64,000 nucleotides of DNA. Source: DYJE01 sp964637565. Its GTDB lineage: Bacteria > Desulfobacterota > Desulfobacteria > Desulfobacterales > Desulfolunaceae. Location of the stretch: NCBI GenBank assembly GCA_964637565.1, contig CAZWTY010000007.1:1-64000 (forward strand), in the 5' to 3' direction. The position numbers and the translations under genes were made by a program. Positions 1-8,668 of the stretch are shown here, in pieces. Numbering within the stretch: the stretch's first letter is position 1; each line of letters begins with the position of its first letter. A model generated the notes under the pieces. That model did no database searches, had not been told where the DNA came from, and saw only the letters and a list, made by a program, of their open reading frames with translations.

Positions 1-63
1 TTGGATGTTCGACGTTCGTCAGTTATTCATTCGGAACGGATTTATGACAACCACTATAAGGGT

Positions 64-92
64 TTGACCTGTCATGGAAGATTACGTATAAT
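64..92 (+). promoter_or_regulatory. sigma70-type promoter upstream of the ferritin-like gene
   Basis: A -35 box TTGACC (64-69) and a perfect -10 box TATAAT (87-92) are separated by exactly 17 bases. Transcription would start near base 99, leaving a leader of about 150 bases before the ATG at 249. I see no other element in the first 248 bases apart from the strong ribosome binding site AGGGAGGTG just before the gene. Confidence 0.6.
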
Positions 93-248
93 ATCGTCAC
101 TTTTTGAATGTCTTACGGGTCGTCAAGGTACGACTCTTGCTTCTTGACGATCCAGCCATGGCCGGTCACAGTCTTTAACGCTTAAGGGCTGACCCGATTT
201 TCAATCTGAATGTTTCCGTGAACACTTGAAATCCACAGGGAGGTGTGA

Positions 249-704
249 ATGAACCGTGAGGAATACGAGAGAATCATCAGTTTCGCCATAGAATGTGAGG
301 TCGAGGCCGAGGCGTTCTACGAAAGTATCTCGAGAAAGCTGACCAACAATACCCTGAAGGATCTTTTCAACAATTTCGCCCGTGAGGAAAGAACCCATCA
401 GGCCATTTTGAAGGACATCTATTCACGGCCGGTGAACGAAAAGAAATTCGACGGGTCCAAGGATTACAAAGTCTCCGAAACAGTCGAGTTTCCCTCGCTT
501 TCCGATGAGATGATTCCGGCCGAAGCCTTTGCCATCGCCATGAAAAGCGAGGAAATGGCGGTGATCCGCTACACCCTGATGTCCGAAGGATGCGAAGACC
601 CGGAACAGAAAAAGGTGTTCGACAACCTGGCCGCCATGGAAAAGGAACACAAGTTCAAAATGGAACAGGCTTTTGTCAATGCGGCCTATCCCGAAGCCTG
701 GTGA
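249..704 (+). CDS. ferritin-like (rubrerythrin-type) diiron protein
   Basis: A 151-residue four-helix ferritin-like protein. The diiron ligand pattern is visible: a Glu in the first helix (EVEAEAFY), an ExxH in the second (EERTH), a Glu in the third (SEEMAV) and a second ExxH in the fourth (EKEH). It lacks the C-terminal rubredoxin domain of classical rubrerythrin, but a separate rubredoxin-like gene follows 40 bases downstream, so the two may act as a split rubrerythrin. Rubrerythrins reduce peroxide in anaerobes, so peroxide detoxification is the likely role (family knowledge plus inference). The start is set by AGGGAGGTG six bases before the ATG. Confidence 0.85.
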   Translation: MNREEYERIISFAIECEVEAEAFYESISRKLTNNTLKDLFNNFAREERTHQAILKDIYSRPVNEKKFDGSKDYKVSETVEFPSLSDEMIPAEAFAIAMKSEEMAVIRYTLMSEGCEDPEQKKVFDNLAAMEKEHKFKMEQAFVNAAYPEAW

Positions 705-744
705 TGTGGAATCAACGATTACGAAAAATCAATGGAGGTGAATC

Positions 745-927
745 ATGAATACCTGGAAATGCGAACAGTGCGGTTACCAGCTGAAACAGGAAAATCCCCC
801 TGAAAAATGTCCGGCATGCCACGTGGCCTGCACGTTCCTGGACGTGACCGTCTACACTCCGGACCTGCATGAAAACGCGGACAACCGGATCAAACCCAGG
901 CCCGATTCGGCGCCTGTGCATAAATAA
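745..927 (+). CDS. small rubredoxin-like protein
   Basis: A 60-residue protein whose first 30 residues hold two CxxC pairs (CEQCGY and CPACH), the iron-binding knuckles of the short rubredoxin domain found at the C-terminus of rubrerythrin. The tail (residues 31-60) is polar and unlike rubredoxin. It lies 40 bases after the ferritin-like gene with its own GGAGGTG site, so the two are probably one operon and this protein is a candidate electron donor to that diiron centre (inference). A zinc ribbon is the alternative reading. Confidence 0.75.
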   Translation: MNTWKCEQCGYQLKQENPPEKCPACHVACTFLDVTVYTPDLHENADNRIKPRPDSAPVHK

Positions 928-991
928 TGTGTAAACCGGCAATCTACAACCCAGCATAAGAGGTATATATCGTTGCCGGATGGATACGGTT

Positions 992-1047
992 GGGGCCGGG
1001 TCCCTGGGGCATCTGAAACACGATGCGTTTCCAGGAGCCCGGCCCTT
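992..1047 (+). terminator. large GC-rich hairpin downstream of the rubredoxin-like gene
   Basis: GGGGCCGGG near 992 pairs with CCCGGCCC near 1037-1045, with a further CCTGG/CCAGG stem inside and T-rich sequence (ttgtttatttt) after it. It sits in the 300-base gap between the rubredoxin-like gene and tex and could end the first operon. The long loop makes it an atypical terminator. I see nothing else in 928-1227. Confidence 0.45.
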
Positions 1048-1227
1048 GTTTATTTTCAGCCCTGGGTTCGGGCCGGTGGCCGGACAACAAAAAAAGACTT
1101 TGTGGCCCGGCCTTTTACATGGTATCGGTGGGCCTGAAAACAACAGGATCATCCTCGGGCTCGATGGCGTTTCTTCATCCGTAGCCTTAACTTTCTTACT
1201 TTAAAAAAACTGATTTAATAACCTGAA

Positions 1228-3510
1228 ATGAATACAAAACACATCAAGATTATCTCCAGTGAAACTTCTGTCCCCGAGACCGGTGTCCTTGCCGTGGTCC
1301 AGCTTTTGGCCGAAGACGCCACCGTTCCTTTTATCGCCCGTTACCGCAAGGAAAAAACAGGGAGCCTGGACGAGGTAGAGATCACGGCCATCAGGGACAG
1401 ACTGGTCCAGCTCCAGGAACGGGATGCCCGCCAGGAAGCCATCCTGAAATCCCTGGAAAAACAGGGAGTCTTGACCGACGAACTGAAAGAGAAGCTGGAT
1501 CGGGCGAGCACCCTGGCCGAACTGGAAGACATCTACCTGCCTTTCAGGCCCAAACGCCGGACCCGTGCCACCATGGCCAGGGAAAAAGGGCTGGAACCCC
1601 TGGCTTTGATGATTCTGGAACAGGCGATCAACGATCCGTCGGCTGAGGCCGCATCGTATGTCGATCCGGAAAAAGGTGTGGAAACCGTGGACGACGCTCT
1701 GGCCGGAGCCCGGGACATCATCGCCGAAATGGTCAGTGAGCACAGCGGATCCAGGGCCGAACTCCGGGACCTTTTCATGGAGCAGGGCCTGATTTCAAGC
1801 ACCGTGGAAAAGGGAAAAGAAGAGGAGGGGAAGAAATACCAGGATTACTTCGACTGGAAAGAACCGGTGAAAACTGCGCCCTCCCACAGAATTCTGGCCA
1901 TGAGGCGCGGTGAGAAGGAGGGGATTCTCAGCCTGGTCATCGCCCCTCCGGAAGACAAAGCCCTTTCGATCCTTTCACGCCTGTTCGTGAAAGGAAAAGG
2001 CCTGGCCTCAAAGCAGGTGGAACTGGCGGTGGAGGACGGTTACAGGCGGCTCCTTTCACGCTCCATGGAAACGGAAACCCGGGTTGCCATGAAGGAAAAA
2101 GCCGATTCGGACGCCATCCAGGTATTTGTGGAAAACCTCCGGCAGCTGCTTTTGTCTCCGCCCCTTGGAGCGAAACGTGTTCTGGGCATCGACCCGGGGT
2201 TCCGGACAGGATGCAAGGTGGTCTGTCTCGATCCTCAGGGAAAACTTCTCCATCACGACACCATCTACCCCCACATGAACGAGAAGAACGACCGGGAGGC
2301 GGAACGGAAACTCCTCCAGCTCTGTCAGAAATTCGACATCGAAGCCGTGGCTGTGGGAAACGGTACGGCCGGTCGGGAAACAGAAGCCTTTGTCCGGAAA
2401 ATCCCGTTCACGAAGCCTGTCCAGATCATCCTGGTCAACGAGAGCGGGGCGTCCATCTACTCGGCTTCCGAGGTGGCGCGTGAGGAATTTCCCGATCTCG
2501 ACCTCACGGTCAGGGGCTCGGTGTCCATCGGGCGACGCCTGATGGACCCTCTGAGCGAACTGGTGAAGATCGATCCCAAATCCATCGGGGTGGGCCAGTA
2601 CCAGCATGACGTGGACCAGAACCAGCTTCGCCAGGCCCTGGACGACTGCGTGATTCGCTGCGTCAACGCCGTGGGCGTGGACGCCAATCGGGCCAGCGCC
2701 CAGCTTCTCACCTACGTGTCAGGTCTCGGGCCAGTTCTTGCCAGAAACATCGTCCAGTACCGGGATCAGAACGGCCCATTCCCCAACAGAAAACAGCTGT
2801 TGAAGGTCCCCCGTCTTGGACCCAAAGCCTTTGAACAGTGCGCCGGTTTCTTGAGGGTCCATGACGGAGACACCAGCCTGGATCGAAGCGCCGTTCATCC
2901 GGAAAGTTACCACATCGTGGACCGGATGGCGTCGGACCTGAAATGCAGCATCGAGGACCTGATGAAAGACCCGTCGCTTCGGGGGAAAATCGTGATGGAA
3001 AACTACGTGGACGACAAAACAGGTCTTCCCACGCTCCGGGATATCCTGGACGAACTGGCCAAGCCGGGTCGGGACCCCCGGAAGGAGTTCCAGGAATTTT
3101 CCTTTGCCCCGGGTATTGAAACCATGGCAGACCTTGTGCCGGGCATGACCCTGCCCGGAATCGTGACCAACATCACGGCGTTCGGGGCTTTCGTGGACGT
3201 GGGGGTTCACCAGGACGGCCTGGTCCATATCAGCGAGCTGTCGGACAGCTTCGTGAAAGACCCGGCTGCCGTGGTCAAGGTCCAGCAGCAGGTGGAGGTC
3301 CGTGTGCTTGACGTGGACATCGAGCGCAAAAGGATATCCCTTTCCATGAAAAAGAATCCCGGGACGGCGGCAACCGGCCCGAAACGTGAAAAAACCGGCG
3401 ATAAAAAACAGTCTGACCGGAATTTGCGGGGCAAGGGCCCTCATCAGGACAAGGGGGCGAAGCCGGAAAAAACCCCGTTCAACAACCCTTTCGCAAAACT
3501 GAAACTCTAA
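1228..3510 (+). CDS. tex: Tex family RNA-binding transcription accessory protein
   Basis: A full-length Tex protein (760 residues; the family is usually about 720-780). The N-terminal helical region carries the conserved PFIARYRKE segment; an YqgF/RNase H-like domain begins around residue 320 (GIDPGFRTG); helix-hairpin-helix motifs follow around 500-570; and an S1 RNA-binding domain near 640-710 contains GIVTNITAFGAFVDVG. The last 50 residues are a basic, low-complexity tail. Tex binds nucleic acid and affects transcription and stress tolerance in other bacteria. It is probably co-transcribed with the DUF2939 gene 10 bases downstream. No key segment is missing. Confidence 0.95.
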   Translation: MNTKHIKIISSETSVPETGVLAVVQLLAEDATVPFIARYRKEKTGSLDEVEITAIRDRLVQLQERDARQEAILKSLEKQGVLTDELKEKLDRASTLAELEDIYLPFRPKRRTRATMAREKGLEPLALMILEQAINDPSAEAASYVDPEKGVETVDDALAGARDIIAEMVSEHSGSRAELRDLFMEQGLISSTVEKGKEEEGKKYQDYFDWKEPVKTAPSHRILAMRRGEKEGILSLVIAPPEDKALSILSRLFVKGKGLASKQVELAVEDGYRRLLSRSMETETRVAMKEKADSDAIQVFVENLRQLLLSPPLGAKRVLGIDPGFRTGCKVVCLDPQGKLLHHDTIYPHMNEKNDREAERKLLQLCQKFDIEAVAVGNGTAGRETEAFVRKIPFTKPVQIILVNESGASIYSASEVAREEFPDLDLTVRGSVSIGRRLMDPLSELVKIDPKSIGVGQYQHDVDQNQLRQALDDCVIRCVNAVGVDANRASAQLLTYVSGLGPVLARNIVQYRDQNGPFPNRKQLLKVPRLGPKAFEQCAGFLRVHDGDTSLDRSAVHPESYHIVDRMASDLKCSIEDLMKDPSLRGKIVMENYVDDKTGLPTLRDILDELAKPGRDPRKEFQEFSFAPGIETMADLVPGMTLPGIVTNITAFGAFVDVGVHQDGLVHISELSDSFVKDPAAVVKVQQQVEVRVLDVDIERKRISLSMKKNPGTAATGPKREKTGDKKQSDRNLRGKGPHQDKGAKPEKTPFNNPFAKLKL

Positions 3511-3520
3511 GGAGAACGAT

Positions 3521-4096
3521 ATGAAGAAAATCGGAATCGCCGCTGGGGTGGTCGTGGTCCTCGTGGTTCTCTGGGTTGCAGCAGGACCCTACCTCACCGT
3601 GTACCGGATGAAAGGAACCGCTGAAAATCGAGACGGCGAGGCCCTGTCCAGCCATGTGGATTTCCCCGCCCTGAGGAAAAGCCTGAAAGACCAGATGAAC
3701 TCCATGATGGGGGTGAACCGGGATGTGACATCGGTGAAGGATATTCCCCTCGCCGCCATCGGTTCGCTGTTTGGCGGCATGATCACGGACAAGCTGGTGG
3801 ATCTTTACGTCACACCGGAAAGCATCGTCAAACTGATGAGCGGTCGGAAACCCGATCAGGACAGGGACAAGGGCGGCATGTTCGGATTCGGCTCAAAGGA
3901 TGAGGAACCCGCCAAAAACGACCCGGCAACCGATGCGTCAGGCGAACGCCCTTTTTCCGACGCCTCCATGTCCTACGATGGGCTGGACCGGTTCACCGTG
4001 ACTCTCCGGGATGAGGATCCGGACAAAAACATCACCTTTGTCCTCAGGCGGCAGGGGCTGTCCTGGAAACTCACCGAAATTCTTCTGCCCCGTTAA
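3521..4096 (+). CDS. DUF2939-type membrane-anchored protein
   Basis: A 191-residue protein with one N-terminal hydrophobic helix (residues 4-25), followed by the YRMKGTAENRDGEALSSHVD-type start of DUF2939: short helices that resemble the opening of this family, then a domain ending in a beta-rich region (FTVTLRDEDPDKNITFVL). Residues 105-140 are an acidic linker. The helix could be an uncleaved anchor, placing the rest in the periplasm. Function is unknown for the family. It follows tex by 10 bases with a GGAG site before the ATG. Confidence 0.7.
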   Translation: MKKIGIAAGVVVVLVVLWVAAGPYLTVYRMKGTAENRDGEALSSHVDFPALRKSLKDQMNSMMGVNRDVTSVKDIPLAAIGSLFGGMITDKLVDLYVTPESIVKLMSGRKPDQDRDKGGMFGFGSKDEEPAKNDPATDASGERPFSDASMSYDGLDRFTVTLRDEDPDKNITFVLRRQGLSWKLTEILLPR

Positions 4097-4187
4097 CCTG
4101 ACGCCCCTTGGGCCTTCACAGCCAGATGACGTGTTAGGGTATGGAGTAAGGGTATCGCCGGATGATTGCTATCGGCTATTCAGAACG

Positions 4188-4238
4188 TTTCGATAGCGAT
4201 AGCGATCCCGATAGCGATGGTTAAGATCCATGCCAATG
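4188..4238 (+). repeat. hexamer-tandem plus 32-bp dispersed repeat, copy 1
   Basis: Tandem CGATAG/CGATCC/CGATGG hexamers (4191-4220) run into a 32-base block (4207-4238) that recurs exactly at 24242-24273. The bases just upstream (TCAGAACGTTTCGATA) recur inverted beside the second copy. The surrounding gene-free stretch 4097-4341 holds nothing else I can recognise. The layout suggests a dispersed REP-like or non-autonomous element. Confidence 0.55.
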
Positions 4239-4341
4239 GTTCCTGAGGCTATATTCATCTGGAGAAAAAAAGCCTGTTGTGGTACATGCAAAAACGGTTT
4301 TCCTGGTGGGCAATGAAACACCCATCAGGGGATAACGAGCC

Positions 4342-7300
4342 ATGAACCCGATTGTCCGGTGCGATACAGGTCTTTTTATGGTGTCACGATTTATCAAACA
4401 AGCTGCGGGATGGTTCGCCGGTCTGGGACTGGTGGTGTTCGCCCTGTTGCTGGTTTTGTCCTATGTCGTGCGTACCGATCAATTCAAGATCTCGGCTGAG
4501 ACCTGGGTGAACAGCCAGATCCCCGGAAGCATCTCCTGCGATTCGTTCGACCTTTCCCTTTTCAGGGGGGCGGTGGAAGCAGATAACATCGCCATCCGTG
4601 ATCCGGAAGATGGGAGGGTCATCACGGCCAGGCGGATGGTGCTGAACCTGTCCTGGCTTTCTCTCCTCAGAAAAACCGTTCACCTGGACAAGGTGATCCT
4701 GGACGAGCCGGATGTCTATCTTGAAACAGATATTGAAGGAAACCTCAACCTGCTCCGGGCCTTTTCATCCGAACCCCCGTCGGAGACCGAAGAAGAAGGA
4801 CCTTTCGAGCTTCCCGTGGACCTGACTTTCGGGTCTTTCCGGATGAATCGGGGAAACCTGCACTACAAGGATATCGGGGCGCCCAAAGAACCGGATGAGG
4901 AAATCCTGGTCCGGGACATCAGCCTCGACAGTTCGAAGGGCAACATCAACCGGCGTTCCGGCCGTTTCCGGCTGGAGTTCGGGCCCTGCCGCATCCAGAT
5001 GGAATACATGGATTCCCGCATTAAAAAACTGGTGGTGGAAAGCAGCCTGAAAAAAGACATGCTGTCGCCGTTCAGCCTGCATCTCGATTCGGATATGGGC
5101 CGCTGCGATCTCTCCGGGGCCATCGGCAATCTCTGGGAAAATCCCCAGTTCGCCCTGGATGTGGACCTGGACGTGGATCTCGCCGGTATCGACCGGGTTT
5201 TCGATGTGGAATGCGAACTGAAAGGGCGTGTCACCGGAGGGGGGACTTTCCGTGGACGCTGGGATGATCCGGATATCGACGCCCGTCTTTTCTGCAAAGG
5301 AGGAAGCGTTCTGGGAGCCGTGGTCGGAGACCTGGACCTTGACACCAAACTCAGTGGCCGGAAATTCGATGTCCGAAAACTTTTTGTCAGGGCTCCCGCA
5401 GGCACCGCCACCATCACCGGCTTCGTGTATTTCGACAAGGCCTACACCGACGGCTTTTTCACTTCGGATTTCATCGAGCCGGAATTCGCCTACGACCTGA
5501 AATCCGATGTGACCCTGAACCGTCCATATCTTCTTCCCGGCATGCCTGACACCTTGGTGGGAAACGTGAAATCCAGGCTGAGTCTCAAGGGCAAGGGCTT
5601 TTACCCCGAATCCATGGAAACCGAAGCCTCGGTATCGGCCACGGCAGGAAACTTCCGGTTTCTCGAAGGCCAGGAGCCTGACGGTTACCGCCTGAACGCT
5701 TCGGGGGACCTGATCCATTCCAGACTGAACCTGAAACGATGCGAGGTGGAGGATTCCAGAACCTTCGCCACGGTGAAAGGGCTTTACAACACGGCCAAAG
5801 ACACCTGGAACGCGGATGCCACCGTCCGATCCGACGATCTTTCCAGATCCACCCTGATCAAACCTTACGGCCCCTTTGCAGGTCGCCTCAACCTTGAAAC
5901 ATCGCTTTCCGGCAATCTTGCGGTTGTTTCAGGCAGGATAGCCGGTCAGGGTAAGGGATTGTCCTGGGACGGCGTTGAAATGGGAGACGTACGCCTGGCA
6001 GGATTCCTGAAACCTTCGGGGATTTTCACCGTGGACACCGCTTCGGTGACCCATCCCAAGGCCAGGATCCGGGCCACCGGAGACATCGGTGTATTGGACG
6101 GGAAGAACGCCATGGACCTGGATGTGTCTTTTATCGATTTTCAACCGTCCCATGTGCTCAAGGATGACCGTCTGAAAGGTGTCCTGGACGGACGGCTCCG
6201 GCTGAAAGGAACGGTGGAAGATCCGGTGGGCTCGCTGATTCTGGGTGCCAGGAAACTCGCCTGGGAAACCTGGCCTGTGGGGAATGTCCGGGCAGAAGCG
6301 GATTACGCCAAAGGACTCGTCACGGTTCACGACCTCGAACTGTTAAACGGGGAGTCGAAAGTCGACCTCAAAGGGACGGCCATGGTCCTTAACCCGAAAA
6401 CCTGGGAGGTGTTTGACGACCCGGTCTGCGATGTTTCCGTTCAGTCGGACAAGCTCAGGATCGAGGATTTCTACCCTGAGATGAAAGGGCAGGTGTCCTT
6501 TTCAGGTCACATCCGGGGGCCTGCCACCCGGCCCTACGGCCGGTTGGAGTTTACGGGGCATGCCCTGGATTTGGCGGAACAGACCGTGGCAGGTGTCAAA
6601 GGGCAGGTCCGCTTCGAAGGAGAGGACCTGTTCATCGACCATCTGGTCGCAGACGTTAGGAACGGTGAAACGGTGGAGGCGGCGGGCCGGGTGTCTTTGG
6701 TCAACGAAACCTATGACATGACATTGAAAAGCCGTGGGGTTTCCCTGAAACACATCGACGCCCTTGCCGGTCAGGATGTGGTGTCGGGAACAATCAGCGC
6801 TGATCTGGAGGGCCAGGGGCGTTTCGATGACCCGGCTTTCCGTGGAAAAGTCAGGGTCACCAAGGTCGTTTTAAATGGCGAACCCTTTGATGATGCGGAT
6901 CTTGACGTTCTGATGGACCGGAAGACCATTTTCCTGTCCGGTAAAGCCCTGGCCGGAGTGGAAGCCCGGGTTCACATCGAGACTTATGATTTTTCGGCCA
7001 GTGCAACGTTTGAAGAATTGGTCCTGGACCCATTTTTACGCATGGCGGAGGCAACCGGGCTTCAGGGAAAGATGTCGGGAGAAGTCCATGCCGTGGGTAA
7101 CCTGGAAAACCTGGACGGGATCAAGGCTGAAGCTTTGGTCACGGACCTTCTCATGAAAAATGGCGATGTCACACTGGTGACGAACAAAAGGATCGAGGCG
7201 TCCTACGAGAACAAGCGTTTTCTTATCCAGGACTCCCGGTTCGCGCTTCTTGACAAAGGGGATATCCTGGTCGGAGGCAGGGGCACCAAGGACGGCGACC

Positions 7301-8625
7301 TGGATCTGTACCTCAAAGGAACCATTCCCCTGTCTGTGGCGGATCTTTTCAGCGAAGACCTGAGCGGAATCGACGGAGACGTTCTTGTGGACGGTCGGAT
7401 GGGCGGAACGTTCGATAAACCCGATATTCTGGCGACCATGACGATCCGTGACGCCTCTTTCATGATTCCCGAACTTATGCAGAGCATCCACGAGGTGAAC
7501 GGAGAGGTCCGTATGGATTCAAAAAGCGTCACCATCGAGCGGCTGAGAGGGAAACTGGATTCCGGGACATTCCGGATCAACGGCTCCCTGGCTCTTGACG
7601 ATTTCAGGCCCGGCTATCTGTCCCTCGCCATGGCCGGTGATGCCCTTCCCATTTCCCTGCCCGACATGATGGACATGACCCTGAACACCCGGATCACGGT
7701 CAAAGGGACGCCGGATGACGCCATGATCGAGGGAAACCTCCTGATTCTCAATGGGAAGTACTACAAAGACGTTTCCCTTGACCTGATCAACGTGGTGAAG
7801 ATCAACAGCCGGTCCGAGACCCCCCAGGCCACACATTTCACCGAACCCTATCTGAAATCCATGGGGCTCAATCTGAGCCTGACCCACCGGAATCCCTTTG
7901 AAGTGGACAACAACGTGGCGTTTCTTCCCCTCAAACCCAATCTCCGGATACTGGGAACCTTGAACAACCCCCTGGTCAGCGGAAGGGCCGAGGTGGATGT
8001 GGACGAGAGCTTCATCAGCTACCAGGGCAAGGTGTTCGACGTGACCCGGGGCCGGGTGGATTTCCTGAACCCTTACGTCATCGAGCCCACCCTTGACGTT
8101 CAGTGCAAGACAGAGATCCGGGACTGGATCATCTATCTCCTGATTTCCGGGACGCCGGAGAACCTGAAGTTTTCCCTGACGTCCGACCCGGTGGAAGAAG
8201 ACGCCGACATTTTGTCTCTGCTCGTTCTGGGGAAAACCACCGAAGAGATTCTCGAAGGAAACGGAGACAAAACCCAGTCGGCGGCCAAGCTTCTGGCCGG
8301 TATTCTCAGCAACAGCATTGAAAAGAACATCAAGGACGCCACAGGAATCGACACGGTGGAAGTGGAATACATCACCACGACGAACACCACGGACAACGGG
8401 GACGGGACGACAGACGACACCATTGAAAACGGGGTCAAGGTGACCCTGGGAAAAGAACTCTCCGAACGGCTGACCTTGAAATACGGGGTCGAGACCAAAG
8501 GAGGGGTGACGATCCACCAGGCCGTGTCGGAATACAGGTTTTTCGAAAACATGCTGATGAACGCTTACCAGGACACGGAGAACAAATACGGGGCAGAGCT
8601 GGTCTACCGTATCGAATTCCGATGA
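4342..8625 (+). CDS. tamB: TamB/AsmA-like translocation and assembly module inner-membrane protein
   Basis: A 1427-residue protein with one N-terminal membrane helix (about residues 22-45), then roughly 1300 residues of repeating amphipathic beta-strands (recurring 'G.L.G..D.P...G.....G' units) and a conserved DUF490 C-terminal domain ending with aromatic/basic residues (VYRIEFR). Proteins of this shape bridge the periplasm and help insert outer-membrane proteins or move phospholipids. The partner porin gene starts 43 bases downstream, as expected for a tamB-tamA arrangement. An internal ATG at 4378 is an alternative start just before the membrane helix. Confidence 0.9.
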   Translation: MNPIVRCDTGLFMVSRFIKQAAGWFAGLGLVVFALLLVLSYVVRTDQFKISAETWVNSQIPGSISCDSFDLSLFRGAVEADNIAIRDPEDGRVITARRMVLNLSWLSLLRKTVHLDKVILDEPDVYLETDIEGNLNLLRAFSSEPPSETEEEGPFELPVDLTFGSFRMNRGNLHYKDIGAPKEPDEEILVRDISLDSSKGNINRRSGRFRLEFGPCRIQMEYMDSRIKKLVVESSLKKDMLSPFSLHLDSDMGRCDLSGAIGNLWENPQFALDVDLDVDLAGIDRVFDVECELKGRVTGGGTFRGRWDDPDIDARLFCKGGSVLGAVVGDLDLDTKLSGRKFDVRKLFVRAPAGTATITGFVYFDKAYTDGFFTSDFIEPEFAYDLKSDVTLNRPYLLPGMPDTLVGNVKSRLSLKGKGFYPESMETEASVSATAGNFRFLEGQEPDGYRLNASGDLIHSRLNLKRCEVEDSRTFATVKGLYNTAKDTWNADATVRSDDLSRSTLIKPYGPFAGRLNLETSLSGNLAVVSGRIAGQGKGLSWDGVEMGDVRLAGFLKPSGIFTVDTASVTHPKARIRATGDIGVLDGKNAMDLDVSFIDFQPSHVLKDDRLKGVLDGRLRLKGTVEDPVGSLILGARKLAWETWPVGNVRAEADYAKGLVTVHDLELLNGESKVDLKGTAMVLNPKTWEVFDDPVCDVSVQSDKLRIEDFYPEMKGQVSFSGHIRGPATRPYGRLEFTGHALDLAEQTVAGVKGQVRFEGEDLFIDHLVADVRNGETVEAAGRVSLVNETYDMTLKSRGVSLKHIDALAGQDVVSGTISADLEGQGRFDDPAFRGKVRVTKVVLNGEPFDDADLDVLMDRKTIFLSGKALAGVEARVHIETYDFSASATFEELVLDPFLRMAEATGLQGKMSGEVHAVGNLENLDGIKAEALVTDLLMKNGDVTLVTNKRIEASYENKRFLIQDSRFALLDKGDILVGGRGTKDGDLDLYLKGTIPLSVADLFSEDLSGIDGDVLVDGRMGGTFDKPDILATMTIRDASFMIPELMQSIHEVNGEVRMDSKSVTIERLRGKLDSGTFRINGSLALDDFRPGYLSLAMAGDALPISLPDMMDMTLNTRITVKGTPDDAMIEGNLLILNGKYYKDVSLDLINVVKINSRSETPQATHFTEPYLKSMGLNLSLTHRNPFEVDNNVAFLPLKPNLRILGTLNNPLVSGRAEVDVDESFISYQGKVFDVTRGRVDFLNPYVIEPTLDVQCKTEIRDWIIYLLISGTPENLKFSLTSDPVEEDADILSLLVLGKTTEEILEGNGDKTQSAAKLLAGILSNSIEKNIKDATGIDTVEVEYITTTNTTDNGDGTTDDTIENGVKVTLGKELSERLTLKYGVETKGGVTIHQAVSEYRFFENMLMNAYQDTENKYGAELVYRIEFR

Positions 8626-8668
8626 TGACAAGACAACAACGATGGCCGGGCAGTTGGAAAGACGGATC

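Noticed and set aside
4191..4220. CRISPR-like repeats
   Set aside because: Only short hexamers without spacers of regular length and no cas genes.
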